In this document: positions 21,710 through 33,062 of the stretch, piece after piece | Numbering within the stretch: position 1 is the first letter of the stretch | Layout of the letters: each line of letters begins with the position of its first letter | Source: Incurvaria masculella | Lineage: Eukaryota > Arthropoda > Insecta > Lepidoptera > Incurvariidae | Assembly (NCBI GenBank): GCA_946894095.1 | Contig: OX335642.1 | Location: 12,163,021 to 12,227,020, forward strand | Direction: 5' to 3' | Length of the DNA stretch: 64,000 bases | The notes under the pieces: model-generated | Seen by the model: the letters and a program-made list of their open reading frames with translations, nothing else | The model's database searches: none | What the model was told of the DNA's origin: nothing | Position numbers and translations under genes: made by a program

Positions 21710-23150
21710 GGGACAGAGAAAGCGATTTTGTTTTATACTATGTATAGTGATGTTGGTTATTGTTTCAACCAATCGTATTATGTGTTTTAATATGACGTCG
21801 AATAAACCAACGGCATTACGTCAAGTATTTCAAAGTCGAGCTCTTACTTATTGAGACATACCATAAATATGTGTACGGAAGAAAGGCAAAACCTTAGTTA
21901 TTAATTTTCCCTTGAACAAGTAATAGACAGAGATGCCTTGTTACGTTTATTTTCTCTTAACTTCAATATGATTACAAATTAAACAAATTGATATGGTTGA
22001 TACTGATGCTTATGTACATATTTTTATTCGCATTCATCATTATTATTAATGAAGACTACATCGATAACTATTGCTTTGATTGCTAAACATTTTAGCACAT
22101 AACTAACGAATTGAAGGATTCCTCTAACCCACCCTCCTGCACTGTCGCGTACTGTACGTTATTAAAACCACATCATCTGGATCCAATACAAAATACATCA
22201 TTTTTGGGGCTTCATTTCTCAAAATCAGTCCGTCCTGTCCGTTTTTACAAGCTTTAATTTATTCATATATTTAAAGGCACTACGGGGCAAAAGCCTTGCT
22301 TAAAAAGTCCTAAAGATAATAAGCATTAAAGAAAAAGGTTGATTTCCACGAGCTCGCAAGCCGATTATGTGGACGAAGGAAGGAACGTAACGAACAAACA
22401 CACGCTAGGTTCGAACAATGGAAAACAAATTCCCAATAAGAATTTCGCGAGAGCAAACAGAACGCGAAAATATATCGGACTCGTGGACTGCGAGGCGACA
22501 GTTGGAGATAAATTAGGGTTTGAATAACAAGACGAAACTTAAATCAAATTATTTAGGCGAAGCAAAGTGAACCTTATATTGTTATCTTTTCATATAAAAT
22601 TTGCTCGGCACACGAGGCGGCTGTGAAGCTCTTCCTTCTTGAAAAGCGTGGGAAAAGGCATGCAAAATAGACTTTAAGAGTAAGTAAAACAGCTCGCTCC
22701 GTACAAAATAGGTAAGCTTGGAAACTGTAGATAATTTGAATAGCTTGATCTTAAAAAATACCCGTATTTTATATAATCATTATTTCAACTGAATTAATAT
22801 GTTCACAGATATACTCTCTCTATTGCAACTCGATTGTATTTCGCTTTGTATTATAATTTATCGATTTGCAGCTGGAAATCGTAACAAGAGGCAAACCCGT
22901 CTAGTTTGCAGTCATATTCTCTGACAGACTCTGAAAATATGTATGAATACTCGAGGAAAGCCCGAATTAATCCTAAGTGAAGTTAAACCATGTTACCAAC
23001 TATGTAATCGTAACTTGATGCTCGAATTCTCTTCATGCTCTTATAAAATAAAATGTCTGGCGTCTATTTGTCGCTTACACCAGCTAAACGTGTAATTTAT
23101 ATTATTCTAAAAGACACTTAGTTTAGTTAAAAAATATATTTTTAAGCATT
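21710..23150. other. No recognisable gene
   Basis: AT-rich intergenic-type sequence. A 62-codon frame at 22339-22527 has no recognised motif. No inverted or tandem structure noticed. Confidence 0.5.
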
Positions 23151-23153
23151 GAG

Positions 23154-23220
23154 TGTTGTTGTTTCCTTTGACCTTTGTTGTTCCTTTGATCTTTGTGTTT
23201 GTTGTTTCCTTTGACCGTTG
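23154..23220 (+). repeat. Short minisatellite (cctttgacc units)
   Basis: gttgtttcctttgaccttt is followed by a shortened gttgttcctttgatctttg and another gtttgttgtttcctttgacc, giving three imperfect units of about 18-25 bp directly before a SINE. Confidence 0.7.
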
Positions 23221-23221
23221 A

Positions 23222-23503
23222 GAGAGGCTGGCCGTGGTTCGGATTCCACGTTAAGCTGTAGGTCCCCTTCCTTACTTACTAGGTGGTAGGGTTTATCCCG
23301 CCCGGGTTGGTACCATCGCATTGGATGAACGATGGTCGAAGCGGCAATGAAAATTGTCCGTATTTTCCATCCAGTTCAATGTAGCCGTGCAATATAAGGA
23401 AGGTCCTGGCATGGCACCTAGTTCCCATGTGGTGTGTTGGGCTAATACCATGAAAGAACTTATGGTATTAGCCATCCATGTCCAGTCACATAAAAAAAAA
23501 ATT
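23222..23503 (+). mobile_element. SINE, head-truncated, complete tail
   Basis: The body runs from gaggctggccgtggttcgg through gggttggtaccatcgcattgg and aaggtcctggcatggcacctag to the terminal tattagccatccatgtccag and tcacataaaaaaaaaa. This copy defines the 3' end of the family: a short A-run after cagt(c/t)acat. The tRNA-like head is absent. Confidence 0.8.
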
Positions 23504-23504
23504 T

Positions 23505-24045
23505 GAGTAGTAGTATGCAAAAATCCATGAAAATTTTACTTTTGAGACCGTGATCTACAAATAAAATAAATATTTGTAGGCTTTGAATAAAACATATGCA
23601 TTAACGATAAAAGAAGATTGTATACGACGGAAGTGACTCGGGTGCTCTTATGTTCATAAAACAACCCAATTCACTACGTGACGTAAAAAGTACGCGAGTA
23701 TTTTCCCAAATGTCTTCAATCAATCACTTCCGGAAGTTGCTCACCGAATTTCGCGCGCGAAAGAGTCTGAATCCAGGGAGTGAGGCGATGCCTCGCGACT
23801 TGACAGCTGTCAAACTGAGCCCGGCAATTCGGCGGGAAAATTAGTGGTTTTAGCCGCACCAACGCGAATTCGAACCCGATCCGACCGGATAATAGCTGTG
23901 ATCGTTTTTATTAGATTAGGCTTTAATGTATGGCACAATTTGGGGAGACGGAATAGTTGGAATAAAGCCGACTTATTACTACATTACTGGAACACGCATT
24001 TATGTGTCTAATTACTGCAGCAATCTTAATTTTATTTTACCGTGC
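23505..24045. other. No recognisable gene
   Basis: Mixed sequence; 23690-23850 is GC-richer. A 64-codon frame there has no recognisable motif. Confidence 0.45.
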
Positions 24046-24240
24046 CTACCATTGCTTTCCGCTTTGACGATGTTACATTCAACGCAGCGGTATCAAGCCA
24101 GGCGAGCTTTTAGCTCTAGTAGTAAGGAAGAGACCGAGAGTTTTTCATGTATACACGAACCATGAAGCATTCATCGGTTTTCGTAGTGATACACTAGTTG
24201 AAAACTTATAAACGAAAGAAAGAGGAACGTTTATGGCGAT
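24046..24240 (-). mobile_element. Old, degenerate SINE copy
   Basis: Words close to the SINE body remain in order: accattgctttccgctttgac, gcagcggtatcaagccaggcg, tctagtagtaaggaaga, gaaccatgaagc, gaaagaaagagga. Divergence is higher than in other copies, suggesting an older insertion. Confidence 0.5.
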
Positions 24241-24244
24241 AACA

Positions 24245-25305
24245 GCTACGCACTGGCATGAATAATGCTATAAACTAAACTGTATTGAAGGAATAGTACT
24301 ATTCATATTTCCTTTCACAAAATTAATGATTACTTCTAACGTAATATTTAAATGAACTTAAATTATTTCATCAGCCTCCCGCATTTAAAGAATTTCGACG
24401 AATTTACCTGAAACAAAAGAAAAACATCGTTAATACAGTAAAGTATTCCAATTAATTATTATAATTCCAGAAATTAATAAGAAGATTGATGTAACTGAAT
24501 CAACACACATACAAATGGTTACATAATAAGGATGAGTCTGCACAGACAATTGCGTTGATGGAGTATGGAATCCATTCCAATATTAGGTGAGTTTGTATGC
24601 TGGCCACATCTTCATAGCTAATTCATGGATCATTTTGTAGTGATATTAAGTAACTATTTGTATGAACTAAAATAACTTCAAATAACCTAAAAACCAATAA
24701 CCAATTAAATCAAAATTCATTTCTGAAATCAAATTTTCGATATAGTTAATTCATGCTAGATATAGTCCACTTTTCCATGGAGAATTTTCTAATATTAAGG
24801 GCCTATGAAAGTATTGAAAATGATAAATGGGGAAATAGATTTTCCTTAAAACGCACGAAAAATAATAAGCACTTTTAGCATTTCAGCATTTAAAAATGCA
24901 TCATTACCGCTGAATCGTTCATTATGAAAATTATTTCTTTGGATATTATTTCCATTATAATATTAAGTAAGTGTCGCCATAATCCGACTTCCGATATTAT
25001 AAGTTTTTTTAATCGCCGTCAAAGATATCCACCTGCTGTTTTTCCCGTATTTCAGATCACCGTTAAGGCCACAGTACACAGAAGGCTTTCCACACACGCA
25101 GTTTTGTATTTGTATACACATTATTAGAGGCATTATCGTAGATCACGGATTTAAGTTAATTTATCCAAAAAAATATACAGAAATAGTTCTCAGTTGATTT
25201 ATTTAATGTGAAAAATATAAGAACAATATTTTAATAATTTGACACGAGTCATTGTATAAAAACTTGGTCGCCTCATTATCACCTTAAAAGTAAAATTTCC
25301 TTAAA
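24245..25305. other. No recognisable gene
   Basis: Strongly AT-rich, without family matches, long frames or notable secondary structure. Confidence 0.5.
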
Positions 25306-25311
25306 CTACCA

Positions 25312-25420
25312 TATCAATTTAACCGTGTACATGCCACACGCGAAGATAGACGCAGACGTATTGGAGGGTTTCCATGGATGAGAAATGACTTGGCGAATGC
25401 ATTTCTGAAACAAATTTGCG
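25312..25420 (+). repeat. Interspersed repeat family D, copy 2
   Basis: aatttaaccgtgtacatgccacacgcgaa, then gacgcagacgtattgg and later cttggcgaatgc, parallel 26548-26645 closely. The left part of the family is missing. Confidence 0.55.
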
Positions 25421-25424
25421 CGAG

Positions 25425-26485
25425 GTTGCGATTTTTGGACTGTGTGGCTTACGACACGCGGCCCGCTGCCCATACTACTATATGCACACTCTGTGCATGC
25501 AGCGGAGTCGCGGTAACAACCACATGTCACTTCTTGAGTGAAACAAACAACCAATAAATAAAATTAATAATATTAAAAAGCGTATTCAGTGTGCCACAGG
25601 CCGACCGAATGAGATTAGCCCGTGTGACCAATCGGCGGGCGCCGAAACTTTTCAGAATAAATATTAACTTTTTCAATTATTTTTGACAACGTGTCGAGAA
25701 ATGCCGGAGATAAGGTGCCAGGCCCTCTTTAATAAGGCGCCCTGATTAGATGTCGCGGAGTGCGTGGGAGAATTTTGGCGGGGAATTTTAATTACGCGAA
25801 TCGCGGGCGTAATTTTGTTTACTGAAATATGAAAGGACAGGAGACGGCGGCGACCTTTCGGAACGTGAAATAAAAGTGGGATTTCTCTCGGCGGATATGA
25901 TGTGCGATATCCTTATAGAAAAAGCGGATTAGAGCTTTGGGATCATACGCCGTAATTTAAGCGTACTTATTAAATGAATGGGGAAGAAAACACAAAGCTT
26001 ATTGTAGGTGTCGCATAAGCGACCTCACCTTAGAAACGTCAGAACTGTTATTCCAGTCCAGTTTTATTTACGAGTTTTTAGATGAAAGATGTACTCTATA
26101 ATGGAGTTAGAATCAGGTATGGAAGAAAATAACAGCCAAAGTTCGAATGAAATATTAACGGTTATGTTATTGGGACATTTTTTATTAATATTTAATTTGA
26201 TTAGCATGATTTGGAACAATTTATTTTCGGAATAATGTAGAGGAAATTTAGACATTTCAATTACATAGATTTAGTAAATAAAAATTTCAAATCCATTCTG
26301 TTTTATTTGACAGCTTTGACTAATATTTTATTGTAAGTGGCCTAAACGCCACCTGTTTTGATAAATAAGCGTTTTTCTTCACTATTGGACGAGAGCTTCC
26401 CATAGCCGAAATCGTGATGGTGGGCGGTTTCAGCGTCAAACTCAAGTGGCTCGGATCCGTCGCCACCATAGATAAAAAGGAAGGA
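25425..26485. other. No recognisable gene
   Basis: GC-richer at 25600-25900, AT-rich after. No frame with recognisable domains and no repeat match. Confidence 0.45.
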
Positions 26486-26489
26486 GATA

Positions 26490-26645
26490 TGAGATCGAGC
26501 GCGCCTTCTATGGGACCCGCTGTCTCCAATTTTCAAAAACTACGAATCCAACTTAAACGTACATGCCATATGCAAACATAGTCGCAGACGTATTGACGTT
26601 TGTGTGGGCAGGCACCGACTTGACGAACGCTATTTTAGAGCACTT
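26490..26645 (+). repeat. Interspersed repeat family D, copy 3
   Basis: The longest copy: gcgcgccttctatgggacccgctgtctccaattt-type start (26496 on) and acatgccatatgcaaacat, then cgcagacgtattgac and cttgacgaacgc. The three copies let the unit be set at about 150 bp. No terminal inverted repeats found. Confidence 0.55.
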
Positions 26646-27110
26646 TCGCGCAGTGGCGATGTTTCAACTGTGTACAGCGCAACAACTTTCAGTAGGCCAA
26701 CGATTATCGCTGTAGATTTCGGGATAAAATCAGCATCTCTGACAATCCTTCCTAGCCTTGCTTGCTGGACTTGTGCTGACCACTGAAACTACAGGATACA
26801 AGGTTCTGATCAATGCCTGGTATCCTGTACTGTGCCGTCGGTGCATCTCGCGACTACAACTCAACAATGGGAAGAATTCCGTTCTTTCAATATAATATTC
26901 CCCTGGAAGGTCTGCCACCCATCGAGGTGCACCAAGTCTATTGCTGAGCTAGTACAGTCTTGAATGAGATGCCAGGCTCCAAAGCCTGAACTACGAGCCA
27001 TACATTGGCGTTGCTGTGAAGAATTCACTTCAAAAAAGCCATCACCGAGTATTCAGATATAACTATTGCGGTTCGAAGCCCTTTTCCCACCGACTGTACG
27101 CGCCGGGTGC

Positions 27111-27446
27111 GTTATTTACAGCGAGCATGGAAGAACCGGAGTGGCAACAGAAACTAGTGTGTATGGGCGCGGAGTAGCCAGTTTCGGCCAGAGTTTGGTT
27201 ACTAATTATTTTCTCGAGCTACAAAGACACTTAAGTACACGTACGAATACGTAAGAACTTCATAGGCCGCTATTCAGTGCAACGAACATTCAATATTGCG
27301 CGTCCTCGGGACTATTCGATTTCGGGAATTCGTAAGCGAATTAACTACAGCCATACGTTTTGGTCTAATAAGTGGCTACGCTGTCACCATACGATTGAGT
27401 TTCGATCGCTACTCCCGTTCTTCCATGCTCGCTGGTTATTTATATG
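27111..27446 (+). mobile_element. Terminal-inverted-repeat element family T, copy 1
   Basis: The left end (ttacagcgagcatggaagaa, then cggagtggc and agaaact) and right end (agtttcgatcgctactcccg, ttcttccatgctcgctgg) are inverted over about 50 bp. The interior has acgaatacgtaagaactt and tgcaacgaacattcaatattg, shared with copies at 35 and 44.7 kb. About 336 bp, no reading frame: a MITE. Confidence 0.72.
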
Positions 27447-27862
27447 ATATTTTTTCATTTATCCCGGCCCCGAAAGCCCGACGCACATGCGCACCAAGAT
27501 TAATGTCCCCGCGCGGGCCCTAGCCTCATGAAGATATATGCCGCCGTCGCCTAGTCACCGTTTATAACGCGTCCGCGTCTGAAGAGCATTATTTTCGTAA
27601 GAGTTCGGCAGCGGGCCCCAGCCTGGCGATTCTGCGAGTTCATTTCATAGACGTTTCAACGCAGAGATTATTTTTCTTTTATGTTGATTTGATTCATGTG
27701 TTTCTTGATCTGTTAAGATGAGCTATATTAGATGAAGGAGGCCACTATTGCGAAAATATTTGTAGTTTAATAGATGTCAAAATTTCACGACTAAGATTGA
27801 AATAAAAAATGTCGTCTTGGAATCATATGGCAGAGTTTCGCAAAATCATTTAGCGATTTTAT

Positions 27863-28250
27863 TATGCAACTGGATATAGATGGTCTTTACTTTCGTGATT
27901 TTAGCCCTACTCACCTCATAGAAACTAGGTGCCTTACCAGGATCTATGTTTGTCTGGATGGATTTTGACCGGTCCCCTCCACTCGCAGACGGCTGCGCAA
28001 AACTAAAACTATATCCGATTTTGTTTCTGCGCAGCCGCTGACGCTTGGAGGGGGTAAGACAACATCCGTCCCGGGCATTCTAGCTCGTATTGTACGGCAC
28101 ACATTGAACTGAATGGTAATTTTAATTGCCGCTTTGACCATCGTGCATCAAATGCGATGGTAAACAGGAGAAGCTTACCCTACCACCCGGTAAGGAAGGA
28201 AAGAGATCTGCAGTTTTACGTGGACTCTGAACCACGAAGGATAAATTCAT
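27863..28250 (-). mobile_element. SINE interrupted by a palindromic insertion
   Basis: The tail is at 27866-27950 (gcaactggatatagatgg, gaaactaggtgccttaccagg) and the body resumes at about 28100 (cattgaactgaatgg, gccgctttgaccatc, gcgatggtaaac) to ctctgaaccacgaagg. The intervening ~140 bp is foreign. The head is truncated. Confidence 0.7.
27952..28085. mobile_element. Small palindromic insertion nested in SINE
   Basis: It contains inverted arms around 27975-28000 and 28030-28056 (cccctccactcgcagacggctgcgca against tgcgcagccgctgacgc-ttggaggggg), extending outward imperfectly through ggatggattttgacc and acaacatcc. Its position inside an otherwise continuous SINE body indicates a later insertion. 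Target duplication not resolved. Confidence 0.55.
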
Positions 28251-28254
28251 TAAA

Positions 28255-28865
28255 TAATAAGCAAGCAACACCCTTGAACCAATATAACTAATTTAGGGAG
28301 GCCATGAAAGATTATAATGTAGACATTATCGGTTACCCGTTGCGTTTTTATCCAACAATGTGGACCGTGGCAACAGGCCTAAGCTCCACGTACTATAAAC
28401 TAGTGAAGCAAAACTACATTATATATGTATAGCAAAAGAAAAATGTCTATTCGGACTTATCGATCGAATACATGAAAAAATATTCGCTGTCAGGCGAAAA
28501 GATATCTGTTTGTTAGGCTAGGCACCTACATAGAATCACAATCTAAGTTTGAATATTCCACGCAAAGAGTCGCAAATTTAAATCCGGAACAGTATCCCAA
28601 TTTCTGGATACATACATACCACCACGCCGCTTAAAACCTTACTCTTCACACACATTTTCATATACGCTCTATGGTTACGGGTACTACGCACCTGACTTTT
28701 GCGAACTATCTCCTAGATCGCCCGGGTACAATTCCACTCACTTCAGCTCTGTGAATTTGTAACGTCACCCATTCGCTCTTGACGTCCGTACCATCCTAAA
28801 CCTTTTTCAATTCCCAGTACCTACAATAAATAATCAAACTATTATACGTACGTACTTACATACGT
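28255..28865. other. No recognisable gene
   Basis: AT-rich. Immediately before the U6 copy the sequence repeats tacgtacgtactt / catacgtacgtactt (28845-28872). No insect snRNA promoter element could be recognised with confidence. Confidence 0.4.
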
Positions 28866-28867
28866 AC

Positions 28868-28945
28868 GTACTTGCTTCGGCAGTACATATACTAAAATTG
28901 GAACGATACAGAAAACATTAGCATGGTCCCTGCGCATGGATGACA
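28868..28945 (+). pseudogene. U6 snRNA fragment (3'-truncated)
   Basis: gtacttgcttcggcagtaca, then tatactaaaattggaacgataca, is the 5' half of U6 snRNA, which pairs with the 5' splice site and U2/U4 in the spliceosome. The downstream part gaaaacattagcatggtccc-tgcgcatggatgac keeps the AGC catalytic triad, but the ACAGAGA box reads ACAGAAA. The 3' stem region and terminator are replaced by A-rich sequence (aaataaaatatttaaaa). A changed invariant box and missing 3' end make it a pseudogene, probably retrotransposed. Compared from memory of the conserved U6 sequence. Confidence 0.82.
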
Positions 28946-29340
28946 AATAAAATATTTAAAAAAATATATATACTTAATACCTAGGTATACAATTTTACAG
29001 GTATAAAGGAAAATTACCACAATTTCGCTGTAATCCAATTAAACGAAAAAATCTTCATAATGTCCTGAAAAAATGAACTGCTCGAGCGACAAACCGACGG
29101 GTAAAAATGATACCGCATTTATAATAATTACAGGCTTAAGGTATCGCAAGAGGTAAGTGCTGTACCATTTTTTCGTTTTGAAGTGTCATTTAGTAATGCT
29201 CTGAAATTTTTATTTCGACCCGCGCTTTCCTGTAGGAAGAAACAACACGTTTTTTTTCTTGGTTCAGTCAATATTTAATTTTCTTTTCCCTATTTGCGTA
29301 CATTTCACAAATTCTGTATTAATTTATAGCACAATTTTCC

Positions 29341-29690
29341 CAAACATGAAAATGTGGATGCATGGCTGAACGGATTTGGATAAAATTCGGCACATCAATA
29401 GTTTATTAAATGGATTAACAGATATGATGCTTTTTATTCCGGAAAAAATTTTAGGTTCAGCCCGACACCAGTCCAAAACGACATTGAACCGAGCGAAACC
29501 GGGTACCTCAGCTATTCATGCTGTATCATAAATATGAATGTTTAGATGTGTAGATGTTTGTTACTCAATCACGCAAAAACGGCTCAACGTATTTAGATGA
29601 TATTTGGTACATAGATTATTACCTGGATTAACACATAGAATACTTTTATCCCGAAAAAAATTTAGGTTCCTGTAAGATTATCAAAAAGCA
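29341..29690 (+). repeat. Two diverged direct units of an interspersed repeat
   Basis: 29350-29460 and about 29550-29672 share the plan: atg-ctgaacggatttgg/gctcaacgtatttag, ata-aatt-ggcac/tggtaca, ttattaaatggattaac/ttacctggattaac, tttattccggaaaaaa/ttttatcccgaaaaaa, ttaggttc. Spacing is about 200 bp. The wording matches a common insect interspersed repeat by general knowledge; class unassigned. Confidence 0.6.
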
Positions 29691-29811
29691 AATATAGGAC
29701 GTGAAATGTGTCAAACTAATGCGGGCATTCACTCGGCAATAATAATAATATGTGAGCAATCCAATACTTGGTGAGATAATTTCGACAGTTTTTCGAGGTC
29801 ACTTTCTTTAG

Positions 29812-30337
29812 TTAAGGTGGCCCATCCCGCTCATCTCCCCATACAAAAGGGGAAAGAAGATCACGCCCATATTTCTTGTCAGATATCCAAAATTTTGCTC
29901 AAAATAGCTTTATTTGATCGAACTAGATGTCTGATGACCATTGGCATTGTAAAATTGTGTTCGAATTTTTCGCGCCTTATATATATTACAATAACTTTGG
30001 AGGTGGATTACGAAATACTAAAGTAAGAACATCTTAAAAAAATTAGTCATCAGACATAGCGTATTTAATCAAGATTTATAATCTATTTGGATTTTGTTAG
30101 ATTCTTGACTACAGCGGTCGTGGTTTACTTTTAGCTATAAGTCGTCTTTTAATTAAAATTTTCGTAAGTCTTACCAAATCATACACTATGCACATTGTCT
30201 TTTTTGTGGACATGTTGCATCTTCCTCATCACGAAGCCAGTCTTATTCTTTGAAACAGAGAAGATCCCAGAGCGCAACAGCACGGTTTTGTACCGAGCCC
30301 GCGAATGAGTTAGTCCCGCCGGGTTGGGCCACCTTAA
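29812..30337 (+). mobile_element. piggyBac-like MITE (TTAA), copy 1
   Basis: It starts TTAA|GGTGGCCCATCCCG (29812 on) and ends CGGGTTGGGCCACC|TTAA (30334-30337). The termini are inverted repeats of about 15 bp with one mismatch, and the element sits exactly between TTAA tetramers, the target and duplication of piggyBac-superfamily transposons. 526 bp including both TTAA, no transposase frame. Two homologous copies at 36.1 and 61.8 kb confirm mobility. It would need a transposase supplied from elsewhere. Confidence 0.85.
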
Positions 30338-30339
30338 AG

Positions 30340-31310
30340 GAATTAGTCCTAAGTACGTTTGGCTGTTAGTTATGTTTTGCCTTTTTCACTTATTATTAGT
30401 AGTTATATCTGATTTGTTTTTTTTATTTTAATGTTAGTTTTATTTTACATTTATATTTTACTGCCTGTGGTATGATTTTTATAAGGTACTTAGTAAACCA
30501 ATTTTGGACTCACGGCTGCTTACCTGTAAATGGCACGATGTGTTTGTTAGTAGAGTTCTCACTACGTATGAGGTGTTTGATATGTTTGTGTATTTACACT
30601 CATAACTCTGTTTGTTTAATAATAAGTTCAATCGTTACTATTAATAGTAATATTGAGATTTCACTATACCTGCACTGGCCATAACTTGGTTAAGTTGGTT
30701 AGGTTAACATATAGGGGAGAAATAAGTGGGCCCAATTGTAATATTTTTACGTGCCGGAACCACACAGCTGGTGTACGTACGTAGTAATAATTATTTTTAG
30801 CGTGATTCCACATTGATATCCCGCCATGAAGACATGCACGGTAACAGAAACAGAGCAAGATGTATTACTAAAATGCTAACAGGAAAGTATTAAAGCTAAA
30901 CAACCAAGAAGAATTGTGTAAAAGAGGAGCAAAGTAACCCTAATGACTTGCTACCCGAGGCAAATCCGCATTATAAGAGAAAAAAAACGGCTAAGGCGAT
31001 CCGTACTCGCGCGCCGAGGGTTCCGTAGCCAACAATACAGAATGAAAACATTTTTAAAAGAAACATCCGTTATGGTCGTCATCAAAATTGTAAATTTTTC
31101 GACAAACATTTTGGTGCAGGTACATTTTTTTAATTAAACTTCTTTCTTCAGAGACGCAGACAGATATGTACCAGAGAGATTACAGAATGATTTTCTGGTT
31201 TCTTCAACTGTCGTGCAACTCGCGCTTCGATAATGGGTGCTACAAATTAAAGCAATACGGTCATGTAATAATAACGGTGCACTAGAGCTTTATGGATAAA
31301 CAGCTGAATA
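30340..31310. other. No recognisable gene
   Basis: AT-rich, with 62-70-codon frames lacking motifs. The words cgccgagggttccgtagcc near 31012-31030 suggest a tiny ggttccg-repeat remnant. Confidence 0.45.
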
Positions 31311-31314
31311 CCTC

Positions 31315-31640
31315 TCGAGCTTTTCGTAGTTCAGTGGTACGGGGAACTTGTCTTGCATGTCAGAGATCACGAGTTCAAATCCCCGCCCTGTTCATGCATC
31401 ACTTTCTTTCTCTTTCTGAATTCACAGTGCATTCACAAATTCGAGCTGCTTCATGGTTCGGAATGAATGATACATTTTAGGTCCCAAGTGGTACTAGGTG
31501 TTACTTACAGTAAAATTTTGGATTAATGGATTAGAGTGAATGAAAAATGTTCGAAGCAACAATGAAATATTGCCCAAATTTTTTATCCAGCCGTGCTGAT
31601 AAAGGGAAGATCCTGGGATCGGGAATGCGGTTTGTTGTCC
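31315..31640 (+). mobile_element. tRNA-derived SINE, near full length
   Basis: The head has gtagttcagtgg (31326-31337) as A-box-like sequence and AGTTCAAATCC (31372-31382) as B box. The body follows: tttctctttctgaattcac, gagctgcttcatggttcgg, gaagcaacaatgaaa, gggaagatcctggg. The tail is lost. The head differs in detail from the 49.5-kb copy, so a subfamily is possible. Confidence 0.72.
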
Positions 31641-31884
31641 TATAAAAAAACCTCTGACAGACAAACTTTGTAGCGACACCGATAGGGCTCCCGGATTTGA
31701 GAGCGGAATCCTAAAATGCGAATGCTCCGCGGAAGCTGTAAAAAAGTATAGGTCAGAAAAATGAGGGGATCGGGCCCGGGGCTAGTGGCTCCTCCATCTT
31801 TCTTGCAGCAGCCCGAGAGATGTGGTCGCTTTAAATTACATTTTGGTGTCCTTCGAGACTTCGTTCGAGAATAATTAGAACATT

Positions 31885-32300
31885 CAAAAATAAAAACCGA
31901 CCGATCTTCCGGATCCTTTATCTATGGGGTTGGTAAACTATTGAACCGCCCCCTTCAATTATCCCCTCAAAGCATCCCTCAAACATGGTGTGAAGAAGGG
32001 TGGAACGGCAAAACGTATACACTGCAGATTGTATAAAATAATGTTTCGATGAAAAATTAAAAGCCATCAACCTATAATCGGCAGATCCTATAATTTTAAA
32101 AATAGTGCACGGTTTTGACGTTTTGCAAAAGACTACATTTATACGGTGTGATTTTTATACGTAGTGAATACGACTCTGAAGAAGCACTTGGCCGTCCGGC
32201 ATGGTTTTCAGAGCCCCCGTAAAAGTTAAATAACCGACAAATGTCGTCGGGCACCTCTTATGTTGTCGTACGCCATATGCCGTGCTTAACATAAAAAAAA
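31885..32300 (+). pseudogene. Decayed LINE 3' tail, interrupted
   Basis: ccggatcctttatctatgggg and ggtaaactattgaaccgccccc (VGKLLNRP, a decayed LWNxLP block) lead to gtgtgaagaagg. After about 165 bp of unrelated sequence the tail resumes at ctgaagaagcacttggcc and runs to tatgccgtgcttaacataaaaaaaa, the family's 3' terminus with an A-run. Confidence 0.6.
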
Positions 32301-32369
32301 CCTTAGAACAATATGTACTTCTTTGATATTTTCATCCCCTTTCTGTTTTTCAATAAAATAGTTAAAATA

Positions 32370-32436
32370 GTATGACCGTATTATTTTACGTTTACGGTCA
32401 TACGGTCTAATACGTCAGATGTCATTGACATCTGAC
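32370..32436. repeat. Two adjacent perfect hairpins
   Basis: gtatgaccgta (32370-32380) pairs with tacggtcatac (32393-32403). Ten bases later, gtcagatgtca (32414-32424) pairs with tgacatctgac (32426-32436) around one base. Each has an 11-bp perfect stem. Confidence 0.75.
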
Positions 32437-32947
32437 TGGACGAACGTCGAGCTAAGTAAGTAAGCTAAACACTGTTAAAAATCTAAACAAACATAGTATA
32501 CCGTGTCATGGCAAATTCCATATTTATAATAATTTCAATATTTTTTTGGAACTCGAATTACTAACGTATTTAATGAAATAGAATAGACTAATCTTGGAGG
32601 AAAAATAAGTCAATAATGAATCTCAAAAAAATATAATGATTCAAAATTCCTTGAAATCACTCGACCGAAATATTATTATATTTTTTTATTAAAGAAAATA
32701 TTACTAATCGTTGAAACAACCAAATGAACGCTTTCGATTCATGAAAGTGAAATATGAAATTGAATGTTTTATTTTTTACCTTGGAAATATATTTTTTTAT
32801 TAATAGTTCCTAAAACGACGAAATGGACACTGTAGATTCGTCAATGAACTGATGACACGACCCTGTAGTTCTTTTAATTTTCGCTATAGATATAGAGAAT
32901 TTTACTCCTGAAACAAAAAATACACTACTTGTGATCGATATACGCCC

Positions 32948-33062
32948 AGTTCCACCACCTCCAGTTACAAAAATCCCAAAGTTATCTTTCGGTTACATCA
33001 TACAAAAATGCAATGTAACTGAAAGTTAACTATCGGATTTCAGGTAGCTGGAGGTGGGGAAA
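32948..33062. repeat. Palindromic MITE-like repeat
   Basis: The left arm (ttccaccacctccagttac ... tttcggttacat) is inverted in the right arm (atgtaactgaaagttaac ... gctggaggtgggga) over about 50 bp with several mismatches, separated by a loop of about 10 bp. Confidence 0.65.

Noticed and set aside
28868..28945. Functional U6 snRNA gene
   Set aside because: The 3' part and T-run terminator are missing and the ACAGAGA box is changed.
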